NCBI GenBank assembly: GCA_934553255.1
Contig: CAKTEZ010000039.1
Coordinates: forward strand, 1 to 7,821
Direction of reading: 5' to 3'
Source: an uncultured Oscillospiraceae bacterium
Lineage (GTDB): Bacteria; Bacillota; Clostridia; Oscillospirales; Oscillospiraceae
Length of the DNA: 7,821 nucleotides
Made by a program: the position numbers and the translations under genes
Shown: one piece after another, positions 1 to 6,597 of the stretch
Layout of the letters: the number at the start of each line of letters is the position of its first letter
How positions within the stretch are numbered: the stretch's first letter is position 1
Notes under the pieces: generated by a model
The model's input: the letters and a program-made list of their open reading frames with translations, nothing else
The model's database searches: none
Told to the model about the DNA's origin: nothing

Positions 1-84
1 TCACCCTTACCCATTCTACCATATCTATCAGAAAAAGCCCAGCATTTGATGGACTTTTTCGACGAGCTGGGGAAAGCGCCATAG
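1..84 (+). CDS. 3' end of an unidentified gene (partial)
   Basis: Frame 1 is open from the window edge to a TAG at 82-84 and gives 27 residues ending in SEKAQHLMDFFDELGKAP. The acidic, amphipathic helix-like ending looks like a real C-terminus, and an intrinsic terminator lies exactly at the stop codon, which supports a plus-strand gene ending here. The gene would converge on the TRAP permease gene, with 42 nt between their stop codons. I do not recognise the family from so short a piece. The open frame is short enough to occur by chance, so confidence depends mainly on the terminator. Confidence 0.4.
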   Translation, partial: SPLPILPYLSEKAQHLMDFFDELGKAP

Positions 85-100
85 GGCGCTCTCCTTTTTG
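71..100 (+). terminator. Intrinsic terminator with the upstream gene's stop codon in its loop
   Basis: AGCGCC (75-80) pairs with GGCGCT (85-90) around the loop ATAG. An outer GGA/TCC extension follows across one mismatch, and then a T run (CTCCTTTTTG). The TAG stop of the partial gene is inside the loop. On the minus strand the same stem is followed only by TTTCCCC, so it is a weaker stop for the convergent permease transcript. Confidence 0.7.
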
Positions 101-126
101 CGTGTCTACCGGACTGCGCGCTTTGT

Positions 127-2154
127 CTACTGCGCAGCAGGCGGCGCCGAGATGGGTGCGGGCGGCTCGGGATCCTTGTGTCTGCGCTGATAGATCAGCT
201 TCTGATAGCCGACCACGATGGCGAGCAGGGCGATGCCGACGATGTCGGTCAGCGTCTTGCTGTCAATGAGCATCAGCGCGCCGGCCATCGAGAAGATGCG
301 CATGATCCAGTTAAGGTTGCCGAAGAAGTAGCCCTCGACCGCGGCGGCGATCATCACAACGCCGATGCAGGAACTGATAACGACCTGCGTGCCGCTGAGA
401 AGCGTGACATTCTCCAGCAGGAGCTGGGGGTTATACATGAACATGTACGGGATGATGAAACCCGCCAGCGCAAGCCGCACCGACTGCCAGCCGGTCTTCA
501 TCGGGCTGCCGCCGGAAAGTCCCGCGGCGGCGAAGGCCGCCAGCGCGACCGGCGGCGTGAGGTTCGCAAACATCGCGTAGTAGAAGCAGAACAGGTGCGC
601 GGAGAGTTCGGGCTGACCCAGCTCAACGAGCGCGGGCGCGGCGATGGTCGCCGTGATGAGGTAGGACGGGATGGAGGGCAGGCCCATGCCGAGGATCATG
701 CAGGTGATCATGGTGAACACCAGCGTCAGCAGGACGCTCGACTGGCCGATGCGGATGATGGCGTGAGCCACATTGAGCGCGAAGCCGGTCATGCCGCACA
801 CACCGACGATGATGCCGACACAGGCACAGGCGATGGCCACGGAGACCGTGGACTTCGCGCCAGCGACAAAGGCATCGCAGATATCCTTGAAGCTCATGCG
901 GCTGATGGGGCGGAGCTGCGCCACAAGGATCGTGACAACGATGGTCCAGAAGGCGCTGAAGATAACCGTTCTGCCGCTCCAGATGAGCATATAGAGCAGG
1001 AAAGCGATAGGGATGAGCAGGTGGCCGCGCTCACGCATGACCTTGCCGGGCTTGGGCATCTGCTCCTTGGGCAGGCCGTTGAGATGCTCCTTTGTCGCGC
1101 GCATCTGCACCTGCACGAGGATGCCGCCGTAATAAAGCAGAGCGGGAATGACGGCGGCGCGGATGATCACGCCGTACTGTACGCCCAGCGTTTCCGCCAT
1201 GACAAATGCCGCCGCGCCCATGATGGGCGGAAGCAGCTGCCCGCCGACGGAGGCCGTGGCCTCGACCGAGCCGGCGAACTCCTTGGAGTAGCCGGTCTTC
1301 TTCATCAGAGGAATAGTAAAGGTGCCGGTGGTGACGACATTGGCGACGGCGGAGCCGTTGATGGAGCCGAGGAAGCCGGAGGCCAGCACAGCGACCTTTG
1401 CGGGGCCGCCCTTGGTGTGTCCGGCGAGCGCGTTGGCGATGTCGTTGAAGAACTGGCCCATGCCGCACTTGTTCATCACTTCGCCGAAGATGATGAAGAG
1501 CACGATGTAGGTTGCCGCCACCTTGACCGAGGTGCCGTAGATGCCGTAGATGTCGGTGGTCAGATAGGTCACGATGCGGTGCCAGGTGTAGCCGCGGTGC
1601 ATGAAGATGCCGGGCATGGAGCGCCCGAAGATCGCGTAGATCAGGAAAACGATCGACAGGATGCTCAGCGCGGGACCGCTCAGGCGGCGGGAGCACTCGA
1701 GCACCAGCAGGATGAGGATCGTGCCAACGATGATGTCGATCGTTTCACCTTGAAAGCCGGTGGAGATGAACACAGGATAGCGGATGAACACATAGATGGG
1801 CATGATGGCGGAAAGCGCGAACAAAAGCCAATCATACCACACGACCTTTTTACGGCTCGACTTCTTAAAGGCGGGATAGAGCAGGAAGCCGATCACCAGC
1901 ACCAGTCCAACATGGATGGCGTGGTGCTTGATGTTGACCATTTGCAGCAGGCGGATGCCGGAAGCATAGGCCAGATGGTAGAGCGTAAAGGCAAGGCAGA
2001 GGAAGTAGACGAGCTTATTGACCCAGTTTGCCTCAAACTTGCGGGTGCGGGATTCTTTTTCGTATTTCTCCATGATCTCCACGCCTTTGGCGGCGTCGAT
2101 CGGAGCAGCGTCGCCGGTCGAAACGGCAGCGGCGTTTTTCTCAAGTTCAGCCAC
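127..2154 (-). CDS. TRAP transporter permease, fused 4TM/12TM subunits (DctQ-DctM type, TAXI partner)
   Basis: This 675-residue membrane protein joins the small (DctQ-like) and large (DctM-like) TRAP subunits in one chain, the arrangement usual in TAXI-type TRAP systems. It should import an organic acid or similar solute, delivered by the binding lipoprotein, using the Na+ or H+ gradient. The N-terminal 40 residues are charged and cytoplasmic. Residues about 45-175 hold the small-subunit helices. The large-subunit signature is clear: GSINGSAVANVVTTGT at 263-278, GGQLLPPIMGAAAF at 304-317, GMGLPSIPSYL at 489-499 and NLTPPVALAAFAAAGL at 531-546. The C-terminus is a short Pro/Ala-rich cytoplasmic tail. 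The start is GTG at 2152-2154, overlapping the end of the DUF1850 gene by 8 nt, with AAGGGGG 10 nt upstream, so translation is probably coupled. It is the last gene of the operon. The family call is near certain; the substrate cannot be read from the sequence. Confidence 0.96.
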   Translation of the reverse strand: MAELEKNAAAVSTGDAAPIDAAKGVEIMEKYEKESRTRKFEANWVNKLVYFLCLAFTLYHLAYASGIRLLQMVNIKHHAIHVGLVLVIGFLLYPAFKKSSRKKVVWYDWLLFALSAIMPIYVFIRYPVFISTGFQGETIDIIVGTILILLVLECSRRLSGPALSILSIVFLIYAIFGRSMPGIFMHRGYTWHRIVTYLTTDIYGIYGTSVKVAATYIVLFIIFGEVMNKCGMGQFFNDIANALAGHTKGGPAKVAVLASGFLGSINGSAVANVVTTGTFTIPLMKKTGYSKEFAGSVEATASVGGQLLPPIMGAAAFVMAETLGVQYGVIIRAAVIPALLYYGGILVQVQMRATKEHLNGLPKEQMPKPGKVMRERGHLLIPIAFLLYMLIWSGRTVIFSAFWTIVVTILVAQLRPISRMSFKDICDAFVAGAKSTVSVAIACACVGIIVGVCGMTGFALNVAHAIIRIGQSSVLLTLVFTMITCMILGMGLPSIPSYLITATIAAPALVELGQPELSAHLFCFYYAMFANLTPPVALAAFAAAGLSGGSPMKTGWQSVRLALAGFIIPYMFMYNPQLLLENVTLLSGTQVVISSCIGVVMIAAAVEGYFFGNLNWIMRIFSMAGALMLIDSKTLTDIVGIALLAIVVGYQKLIYQRRHKDPEPPAPISAPPAAQ

Positions 2155-2647
2155 GGAAGAGGTACCCCCTTGTCGTAATGATTTTTGCCTCGACGCGGCT
2201 CGCGTCGGGCAGGGAGCGGAAATCGAAGATCTCCGCGTCGTTGAGTGTAAAGGTCTTCATATATTTGCTCGAGGTGATCCAGTGCAGCGTGGGAAAGAGG
2301 CTGTTGATGTCCTCCATCCACACCAGCCCGTCCTCGATGCGCGTCGGCACATCCATCTCGGCCGGAATGCCGGCGCCGTAGCCCGCCACGGCGATCGCAT
2401 CCAGATTGAACCGCAGATCGTCTGTCACGGTGTAGAATTCATACCACGGGATATGCTCAAAGGAATGCTCGATCTCAAGTGAGAGCGTGTCGCCTGCGGC
2501 GATGGGCCACGCGGCGATCAGGGTATCGGTGCTGCGCTCGCGCAGCTCGAGCGTCGTGCGCTCGGGCACGATGCAGGCGAGCCACGCGGCGAGACTCAGC
2601 AGACACAGAAGTGCTACCGCAGGGCGGCGGCCAAAGGAGCTTTTCAT
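2147..2647 (-). CDS. DUF1850 protein associated with a TAXI-TRAP transporter
   Basis: The protein has 166 residues. One hydrophobic segment at about 10-27 follows a basic N-terminus (KSSFGRR) and acts as a signal peptide or membrane anchor; the rest is probably outside the membrane. The DUF1850 hallmarks are present: EIEHSFEHIPWYEFY at 58-72 (usual form HS-x-x-x-x-P-x-x-E-x-Y) and GYGAGIP at 89-95. DUF1850 genes are typically found beside TAXI binding proteins and fused TRAP permeases, as here, but their role is unknown. An accessory part in binding-protein docking or assembly is inference. An upstream in-frame ATG at 2695 lies inside a stable hairpin and adds residues before the hydrophobic segment, so I place the start at 2647, with AAGG just upstream. 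The gene follows the binding-protein gene after 96 nt and overlaps the permease gene. Confidence 0.9.
   Translation of the reverse strand: MKSSFGRRPAVALLCLLSLAAWLACIVPERTTLELRERSTDTLIAAWPIAAGDTLSLEIEHSFEHIPWYEFYTVTDDLRFNLDAIAVAGYGAGIPAEMDVPTRIEDGLVWMEDINSLFPTLHWITSSKYMKTFTLNDAEIFDFRSLPDASRVEAKIITTRGYLFRG
2165..2171 (-). promoter_or_regulatory. Ribosome binding site deciding the GTG start of the permease
   Basis: On the minus strand AAGGGGG lies 10 nt before the GTG at 2154, inside the 3' end of the DUF1850 gene. The start and the upstream stop share GTGGCTGA. No ATG is better placed, so the GTG start is preferred. Confidence 0.65.
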
Positions 2648-2662
2648 CTCTCGAACCTTACC

Positions 2663-2702
2663 GAAAAGCGGGCGTGGGCGGCACAGTGCGCTCACGCCCG
2701 CT
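2663..2702 (-). terminator. Intercistronic hairpin, probable partial terminator or mRNA stabiliser
   Basis: A perfect 10-bp stem (AGCGGGCGTG at 2667-2676 with CACGCCCGCT at 2693-2702) is followed on the minus strand by TTTTCGG. The 16-nt loop can form a further GCAC/GTGC pairing. It lies in the 96-nt gap between the binding-protein and DUF1850 genes. The T tract is only four bases, so readthrough is expected. Such an element would give more binding-protein mRNA than permease mRNA, the usual ratio for binding-protein systems. The role is inferred. Confidence 0.6.
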
Positions 2703-2743
2703 CTCTTATCGTTTCTTTACAGATGTATCGAAGGGGACTTTGC

Positions 2744-3778
2744 TTAGTCGATGTAGCCGTTATCCTTCCAGAACGCCTCTGCGCCGGGATGCAGCGGGAG
2801 CTGGATATCGTCCACGCCGAAGGTGATGTCGATGTTCTTGTCGGCGGCGTTGTGAGATGCCTTGATGGTGGAGATGTTCTGGAAAATGCCCTCGAGCATA
2901 TCATAGACCATCGCGTCGCTCAGATCCTTGCGCACGAGCATGATGTTGTAAACGAACAGGCCCTCAACATCCTCGGTGTTGTTGTAGGTGCCGGCAGGAA
3001 TGACCGACTTGGCGTAGTAGGGATACTCGGAAACGAGCTTCTCGCGGCCCTCGCCGTCAATGGGAACGATGACCATGTCATACTGCACGCCGAGGTCCAT
3101 GACCGTTGCGTTGGGCAGACCGGAGGTGACGAACACCGCGTCGCACTGGCCGTTCTTCATGTTGTCGATGGCTTCGCCGTAAGCGAGGTAGTCGGGCTTG
3201 ATGTCATTGTAAGTGATGCCGTAGGCATTGAGGATCATGCGGGCGTTGATCTCCACGCCGGAGTTCGCCGCGCCGACGCCCACGCGCTTGCCGCGCAGGT
3301 CCTCAACGGACTTGATGCCGGTGCTGGAAACGGTGACGAGCTGAACGTAGTTCGGCCAAAGGCGCATGAGCGCGCGCAGGTCGCTGGCCTCGCCCTTGCC
3401 TTCGTAGGCGCCGGTGCCGGTGTAGGCCTGCATAACGGCGTCCTGCATGGCGATGGCGATCTCGGCGTCGCTGTTGAGGATATTCTGAATGTTCTGACCG
3501 GTGGCGTTGGTGGCCTCAGCAGAGGTCTGATAGCCGTACTCCTTCAGCGCGGTGGCAAAGGCGCCGCCGATGGGGAAGTAAATGCCGGAGGTCGGGCCGG
3601 TGCCGACGGTAATGAACTCCTTGGAGCGCTCCTCCGTGGTCAGGCCTTTGGTGGTCTCGGTCTGCTGGTTGTCATTGGGCGTGTCGTCCGTGGACGGGGT
3701 CTCCTTGCTGCCGCAGGCAGCGAGGGAGAGGACCATGATGAGCGCCAGCAAGAGGGACAGGAACTTCTTCATCTTCAT
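2744..3778 (-). CDS. TAXI-family TRAP transporter substrate-binding lipoprotein
   Basis: The protein has 344 residues from the ATG at 3778. A lipoprotein signal (MKMKKFLSLLLALIMVLSLAA) ends at the lipobox Cys22, and a Ser/Thr/Asp-rich linker runs to about residue 50. The TAXI fold then begins: VGTGPTSGIYFPIGGAFA at 58-75 and GKRVGVGAANSGVE at 163-176 are the expected ligand-binding segments. The lipoprotein should sit on the outer face of the membrane, capture the solute and pass it to the fused permease. The start is supported by AAAGGAGA directly upstream; an ATG two codons later (3772) is equally plausible. The longer in-frame start at 3844 would put about 22 polar residues before the signal and lies in the promoter -10, so it is rejected. 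This is the first gene of the operon, under the promoter and LytTR-type repeat described separately. TAXI ligands include dicarboxylates and glutamate-like acids, but the ligand here is not determinable. Confidence 0.95.
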   Translation of the reverse strand: MKMKKFLSLLLALIMVLSLAACGSKETPSTDDTPNDNQQTETTKGLTTEERSKEFITVGTGPTSGIYFPIGGAFATALKEYGYQTSAEATNATGQNIQNILNSDAEIAIAMQDAVMQAYTGTGAYEGKGEASDLRALMRLWPNYVQLVTVSSTGIKSVEDLRGKRVGVGAANSGVEINARMILNAYGITYNDIKPDYLAYGEAIDNMKNGQCDAVFVTSGLPNATVMDLGVQYDMVIVPIDGEGREKLVSEYPYYAKSVIPAGTYNNTEDVEGLFVYNIMLVRKDLSDAMVYDMLEGIFQNISTIKASHNAADKNIDITFGVDDIQLPLHPGAEAFWKDNGYID

Positions 3779-3806
3779 TTCTCTCCTTTTGTTGTTATGG
3801 TATTTG

Positions 3807-3834
3807 GAAATGGGAAAGCATACTCCCCCATTTC
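3807..3834 (-). promoter_or_regulatory. 5' leader stem-loop of the transporter operon
   Basis: GAAATGGG (3807-3814) pairs perfectly with CCCATTTC (3827-3834) around a 12-nt loop. From the predicted start near 3837 the transcript would begin almost directly with this hairpin, leaving the AAAGGAGA ribosome site free about 20 nt downstream. A 5' stabilising stem is the simplest role. It does not resemble a riboswitch I know. Confidence 0.45.
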
Positions 3835-3843
3835 TGCTGTTCA

Positions 3844-3872
3844 TTTTATGTTAATATTTACCGCCGCGCAAG
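3844..3872 (-). promoter_or_regulatory. Predicted sigma-A-like promoter of the TRAP operon
   Basis: On the minus strand TTGCGC (3872-3867) and TAAAAT (3849-3844) are separated by exactly 17 nt. The -10 matches consensus at five of six bases and the -35 at four of six, as expected for a promoter that needs an activator. The predicted start is near 3837, giving a leader of about 59 nt. Confidence 0.65.
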
Positions 3873-3884
3873 GGAATTTGGGGG

Positions 3885-3911
3885 AACGGTCGTCTTTCGC
3901 GCGTGAACGGT
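3885..3911 (-). promoter_or_regulatory. Candidate LytTR regulator operator: direct repeat GAACGGT-N13-GAACGGT
   Basis: Identical heptamers occupy 3885-3891 and 3905-3911 in the same orientation (ACCGTTC on the transporter strand), with a 20-bp period. Their flanks are also alike (TCTTT follows each copy). LytTR regulators typically bind two direct repeats about two helical turns apart. The proximal copy ends 12 nt before the -35 of the TRAP promoter, placing the copies near -51 and -71, which suits an activator. A weaker third half, TTACGGT, lies at 3915-3921. The regulator assignment is inference from the adjacent regulator gene and the geometry. Confidence 0.6.
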
Positions 3912-3920
3912 TCTTTACGG

Positions 3921-3932
3921 TGTGTTAACACA
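3921..3932. promoter_or_regulatory. Perfect 12-bp palindrome TGTGTTAACACA in the divergent region
   Basis: The palindrome is exact and lies about 90 bp upstream of both predicted transcription starts. A half copy, TGTGTTA, recurs at 4000-4006, touching the -10 of the kinase promoter. It could be a site for a second, dimeric regulator, but no specific family is indicated and chance is not excluded. Confidence 0.35.
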
Positions 3933-3982
3933 TGCTCTTATTTTTTTATTGCAATTTTCTATAATTTCACAGCGTTTTCCGC

Positions 3983-4010
3983 TTGAAATAAGCAGAGCGT
4001 GTGTTATATT
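3983..4010 (+). promoter_or_regulatory. Predicted sigma-A-like promoter of the kinase-regulator operon
   Basis: TTGAAA (3983-3988) and TATATT (4005-4010) are 16 nt apart, each matching consensus at five of six bases; a strongly A/T-rich stretch (3938-3966) precedes them. The predicted start is near 4017, giving a leader of about 46 nt. An isolated TATAAT at 3960-3965 lacks a good -35. This promoter lies downstream of the ATG at 3922, which is why the kinase start is placed at 4063. Confidence 0.6.
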
Positions 4011-4062
4011 ATTTAATTGTGAAGATTTTAACAAAACCTGTACATCGGGGGAACGGCCTGCC

Positions 4063-5733
4063 ATGCAGAATAACCTCTTCTTTTCTCTCATTCTGAATAT
4101 CAGCTTTCTTGTGCTGATCGCCACCATCCTCACCGAGCTGCGCCCGCTGCGCATGATGCTCAAGCGGCAGGACCGCTCGCTGAAGAACCAGCTCGTGCTG
4201 GGCGTCATCTTCGGACTGCTCTCCATCAGCTGTACCTACACGGGGCTTTCCTTTCAGGGCGCGGTGGTCAACACCCGCGTAGTGAGCACGGTCGCCGCCG
4301 GACTGGTCGGCGGACCGGCAAGCGGCATCTGCGCGGGTCTGCTCAGCGGCGTACACCGCTATTTCTATAACCCCGCAGGCTTCACCTCGTTCGCCTGCGC
4401 CATTGGCACCTTCCTCTTCGGCGTCATCGGCGCGGTGAGCTACCGCTGGTTCACACGCCGCTCGCGGCGGACGAGCGACCTTGTGTTCATCACGCTGGTC
4501 GCCGAGTTGGTCCAGTGCGGACTTATCCTGCTGCTGGCAAAGCCCTTTTCCGCGGCCGCCGCGCTGGAGGAGTCCATCCTCCTGCCGAAAATCCTGGTCA
4601 ATTCGCTCGGCCTTGTGGCCTTTATGCGCATCCTTGACCGGCTGAACCGCGACCTGACCATCGAGCTTGCCGAGCAGCAGGCCGTCGCCCTGCTCATCGC
4701 GCAGGAGTGCCTGCCCTATCTGCGCCGCGGCATCAAGGACCGCGAGGGGCTGCAATGCGCCGTAAACATCGTGCGGGAAAAGCTCCCTCACTTTCAGGTG
4801 GCACTGACCGACTGCACGCAGATCTTGGCCGCGAGCGGCGGACTGTCCTCCGCCGGTCCGCTCCCGCCCTCCGCGCGGGAGGCCATTGCGCAGAACCGCT
4901 CCGTCGCAGCAACGGAGCTTTCCGGCGGCTCCGGCTACGCCGGTCTTGCAGCGCCGCTGCATCAGGACGAGAAGGTCATCGGCGCGCTGCTGCTCAAGGT
5001 CCCCACGGGGCCGAACCTCGTGCTCGACGCCGACATCTGCACGCTGGAGAGCCTTGCCAAGTTCTTCTCCGTCATGCTGGAGCTGGGTGAGGCCGAGCAT
5101 CAGATCGCGCTGCGCAAGCAGGCGGAATTCCGCGCCCTGCAATCGCAGATCAACCCGCACTTTCTGTTCAACGCGCTCAACACCATCTCCGGTCTGTGCC
5201 TGACCGATCCCGACCGCGCCTGTAAAACGATACTTGTCCTCGCCGCCTATTTCCGCCAGACGCTGACCATCAACGAGCCCTTTGTCACCCTTGAGCAGGA
5301 GGTCTCTAATGTGGACAACTACCTTATGCTCACCGAGGCACGCTTTGAGGGCGAGCTGCACGTCGAATGCTCGCTGCCCGATGACCTGACGAAGCTGCGC
5401 CTGCCACCGCTCATTCTCCAGCCCATTGTGGAAAACGCCGTGCGCCACGGCTTTGTGTCTGTGGACGACCGGCGCGTGGACATCTGCATCCGTCAGGATG
5501 ACGAGCGCGCCTACATCCGCGTGAGCGATCGGGGACACGGCTTCCCACCGGAGGTGCTGCGCAAGCTCGAGGACCCAAACGATCCGACCTACACCGGCCT
5601 TTTCAATGTGCGCAAGCGTCTGCGCAGCATCTACGGCGAGCAGTGCAGCTTCGCCATCGACAGCAGTGGGCGCGGCTCGACCGTCGCCCTCTCCATCCCG
5701 CTCATTCCCCCGCAGATGCCCGATATTGTTTGA
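4063..5733 (+). CDS. LytS-family sensor histidine kinase (5TMR-LYT, GAF-like, His_kinase, HATPase)
   Basis: The protein has 556 residues from the ATG at 4063, preceded by GGGGGA at a 10-nt spacing. Residues 1-190 form the multi-helix 5TMR-LYT sensor region; NTRVVSTVAAGLVGGPASG at 70-88 is its typical motif. A GAF-like segment spans about 215-340. The kinase core has RALQSQINPHFLFN with phospho-acceptor His366, the N box PIVENAVRHG with Asn458, the G1 box SDRGHGF at 488-494 and TGLFNVRKRL at 511-520. All key residues are present, so it should be active: it autophosphorylates at the inner membrane and passes phosphate to the regulator encoded 14 nt downstream. The nearest characterised relatives are LytS and BtsS (YehU), which sense membrane or metabolite signals. 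Divergence from the TRAP operon suggests that it senses the transported solute or a related metabolite; this is inference. An ATG at 3922 would add 47 residues read through the promoter, so it is rejected. Confidence 0.95.
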   Translation: MQNNLFFSLILNISFLVLIATILTELRPLRMMLKRQDRSLKNQLVLGVIFGLLSISCTYTGLSFQGAVVNTRVVSTVAAGLVGGPASGICAGLLSGVHRYFYNPAGFTSFACAIGTFLFGVIGAVSYRWFTRRSRRTSDLVFITLVAELVQCGLILLLAKPFSAAAALEESILLPKILVNSLGLVAFMRILDRLNRDLTIELAEQQAVALLIAQECLPYLRRGIKDREGLQCAVNIVREKLPHFQVALTDCTQILAASGGLSSAGPLPPSAREAIAQNRSVAATELSGGSGYAGLAAPLHQDEKVIGALLLKVPTGPNLVLDADICTLESLAKFFSVMLELGEAEHQIALRKQAEFRALQSQINPHFLFNALNTISGLCLTDPDRACKTILVLAAYFRQTLTINEPFVTLEQEVSNVDNYLMLTEARFEGELHVECSLPDDLTKLRLPPLILQPIVENAVRHGFVSVDDRRVDICIRQDDERAYIRVSDRGHGFPPEVLRKLEDPNDPTYTGLFNVRKRLRSIYGEQCSFAIDSSGRGSTVALSIPLIPPQMPDIV

Positions 5734-5747
5734 AGGGAGATGATCTT

Positions 5748-6470
5748 ATGCGTATCGCTGTGATCGACGACGAAAAGTACTCGCGCGTTGCGTTGATCCA
5801 CCAAATTCGTCAATTTCTGCCGTATGCCGAGGTCGTTGAGGCAGGAAGCGGCGCACAGGCGATCGAACTGCTGGAAAAGCAGAGCTTTGACATTCTCTTT
5901 CTCGATGTCCACCTCGGTGATATGGAGGGCACGACGATCGCCGCGCTGGCCCGCCGCCTGATGCCGTCCGCGCGGATCATCTTTGCAACGGCCTATTCCG
6001 AATACGCCGTGCGCGCATTCGAGCTGCGCGCGGACGATTATCTGCTCAAGCCCTTCGACCCCGACCGCATCCGTGAGGCACTGGAGCGCAGCACGGCTGC
6101 CTCTGCCGCGCCGGCTCCCCCGCCGCCGCTGCTGCACCGCATCGCCGTGAGCAGCAACCGCAGCACCACGCTGCTCGACATCGACGAGATCACCTACATC
6201 GAAACAGACGGCGTGGGGCGCGGCTGCGTGATCCACACCACCTCCGGCAAGACCTACAACGACAGTACCTCCCTCGGCGAGTACGAGGGCAGGCTCACAG
6301 GGCAGGGCCTCTACCGCATCCACAAGACCTGCCTTGTTCAGCTGCGCTATGTCGAGAGCATTTTCCCATGGACGGGCAGCGGCTTTGCCCTGCGCGTACA
6401 CGGCACGGATTCCGTGCTGCCGATCGGCCGCGAGCGGGTGCGCGAGCTGCGTCGCCGACTGAACATCTGA
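5748..6470 (+). CDS. LytTR-family response regulator (REC plus LytTR DNA-binding domain)
   Basis: The protein has 240 residues, a usual length for the LytR/AlgR family. The receiver domain (1-115) has the acidic pair Asp7-Asp8, phospho-acceptor Asp53 in FLDVHLGD, switch Thr81 in FATAYSEYAVRAF and Lys101 in LLKPFD. A short Ala/Pro-rich linker (about 117-127) leads to the LytTR domain (128-240), with DEITYIET at 146-153, the typical RIHKTCLVQLRYVESI at 190-205 and LPIGRERVRELR near the end. It should be phosphorylated by the upstream kinase and bind paired direct repeats as a dimer. The best target here is the GAACGGT repeat before the TRAP promoter. AAGGGAG lies just before the ATG and directly follows the kinase stop, so the two genes are co-translated. 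The receiver and the LytTR domain both look intact. Confidence 0.97.
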   Translation: MRIAVIDDEKYSRVALIHQIRQFLPYAEVVEAGSGAQAIELLEKQSFDILFLDVHLGDMEGTTIAALARRLMPSARIIFATAYSEYAVRAFELRADDYLLKPFDPDRIREALERSTAASAAPAPPPPLLHRIAVSSNRSTTLLDIDEITYIETDGVGRGCVIHTTSGKTYNDSTSLGEYEGRLTGQGLYRIHKTCLVQLRYVESIFPWTGSGFALRVHGTDSVLPIGRERVRELRRRLNI

Positions 6471-6525
6471 TCTCCTCTGAGACCATGCCAGCGAAGGCCA
6501 TTGGCTCGCCTAGACGGCGGCTACT

Positions 6526-6548
6526 GCCTGCGCGCGAACCCCGCAGGC
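6526..6548 (+). repeat. Short GC hairpin downstream of the regulator gene
   Basis: GCCTGCG (6526-6532) pairs with CGCAGGC (6542-6548) around a 9-nt loop. No T tract follows, so it is not a convincing intrinsic terminator, although it is the only strong stem soon after the regulator stop codon at 6468-6470. The remainder of 6471-6597 shows no gene that I can support. Confidence 0.3.
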
Positions 6549-6597
6549 CTTGCCCTGCAGCAGGTGTCCACTGAGAAAAGGCTTTTTGAGCAAGGAT

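Noticed and set aside
178..2178. Open frame of 666 codons on the plus strand opposite the permease
   Set aside because: Its composition is rich in D, H, E, G and R with no hydrophobic core or motif, as produced by reading a GC-rich gene backwards. The minus-strand TRAP permease has full family signatures.
2723..3928. Open frame of 401 codons on the plus strand opposite the binding-protein gene
   Set aside because: It is a shadow of the TAXI lipoprotein gene with low-complexity V/G/D/H composition, and it runs through the predicted promoter and operator.
3922..4062. Upstream in-frame ATG that would add 47 residues to the kinase
   Set aside because: The added part lies upstream of and across the predicted promoter, and the ATG at 4063 has a ribosome site followed at once by the first membrane helix.
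4009..5538. Open frame of 509 codons on the minus strand opposite the kinase
   Set aside because: It has Q/D/R/G-rich shadow composition and no domain; the plus strand encodes a kinase with every catalytic box.
5643..5747. Upstream in-frame ATG that would add 35 residues to the response regulator
   Set aside because: It overlaps the kinase coding end, and the receiver domain begins exactly at 5748 behind AAGGGAG.
6571..6590. Near-palindrome CTGAGAAAAGGCTTTTTGAG as a terminator for the regulator operon
   Set aside because: The pairing leaves no room for a loop and is A/T-rich and imperfect, so a stable terminator hairpin is unlikely.
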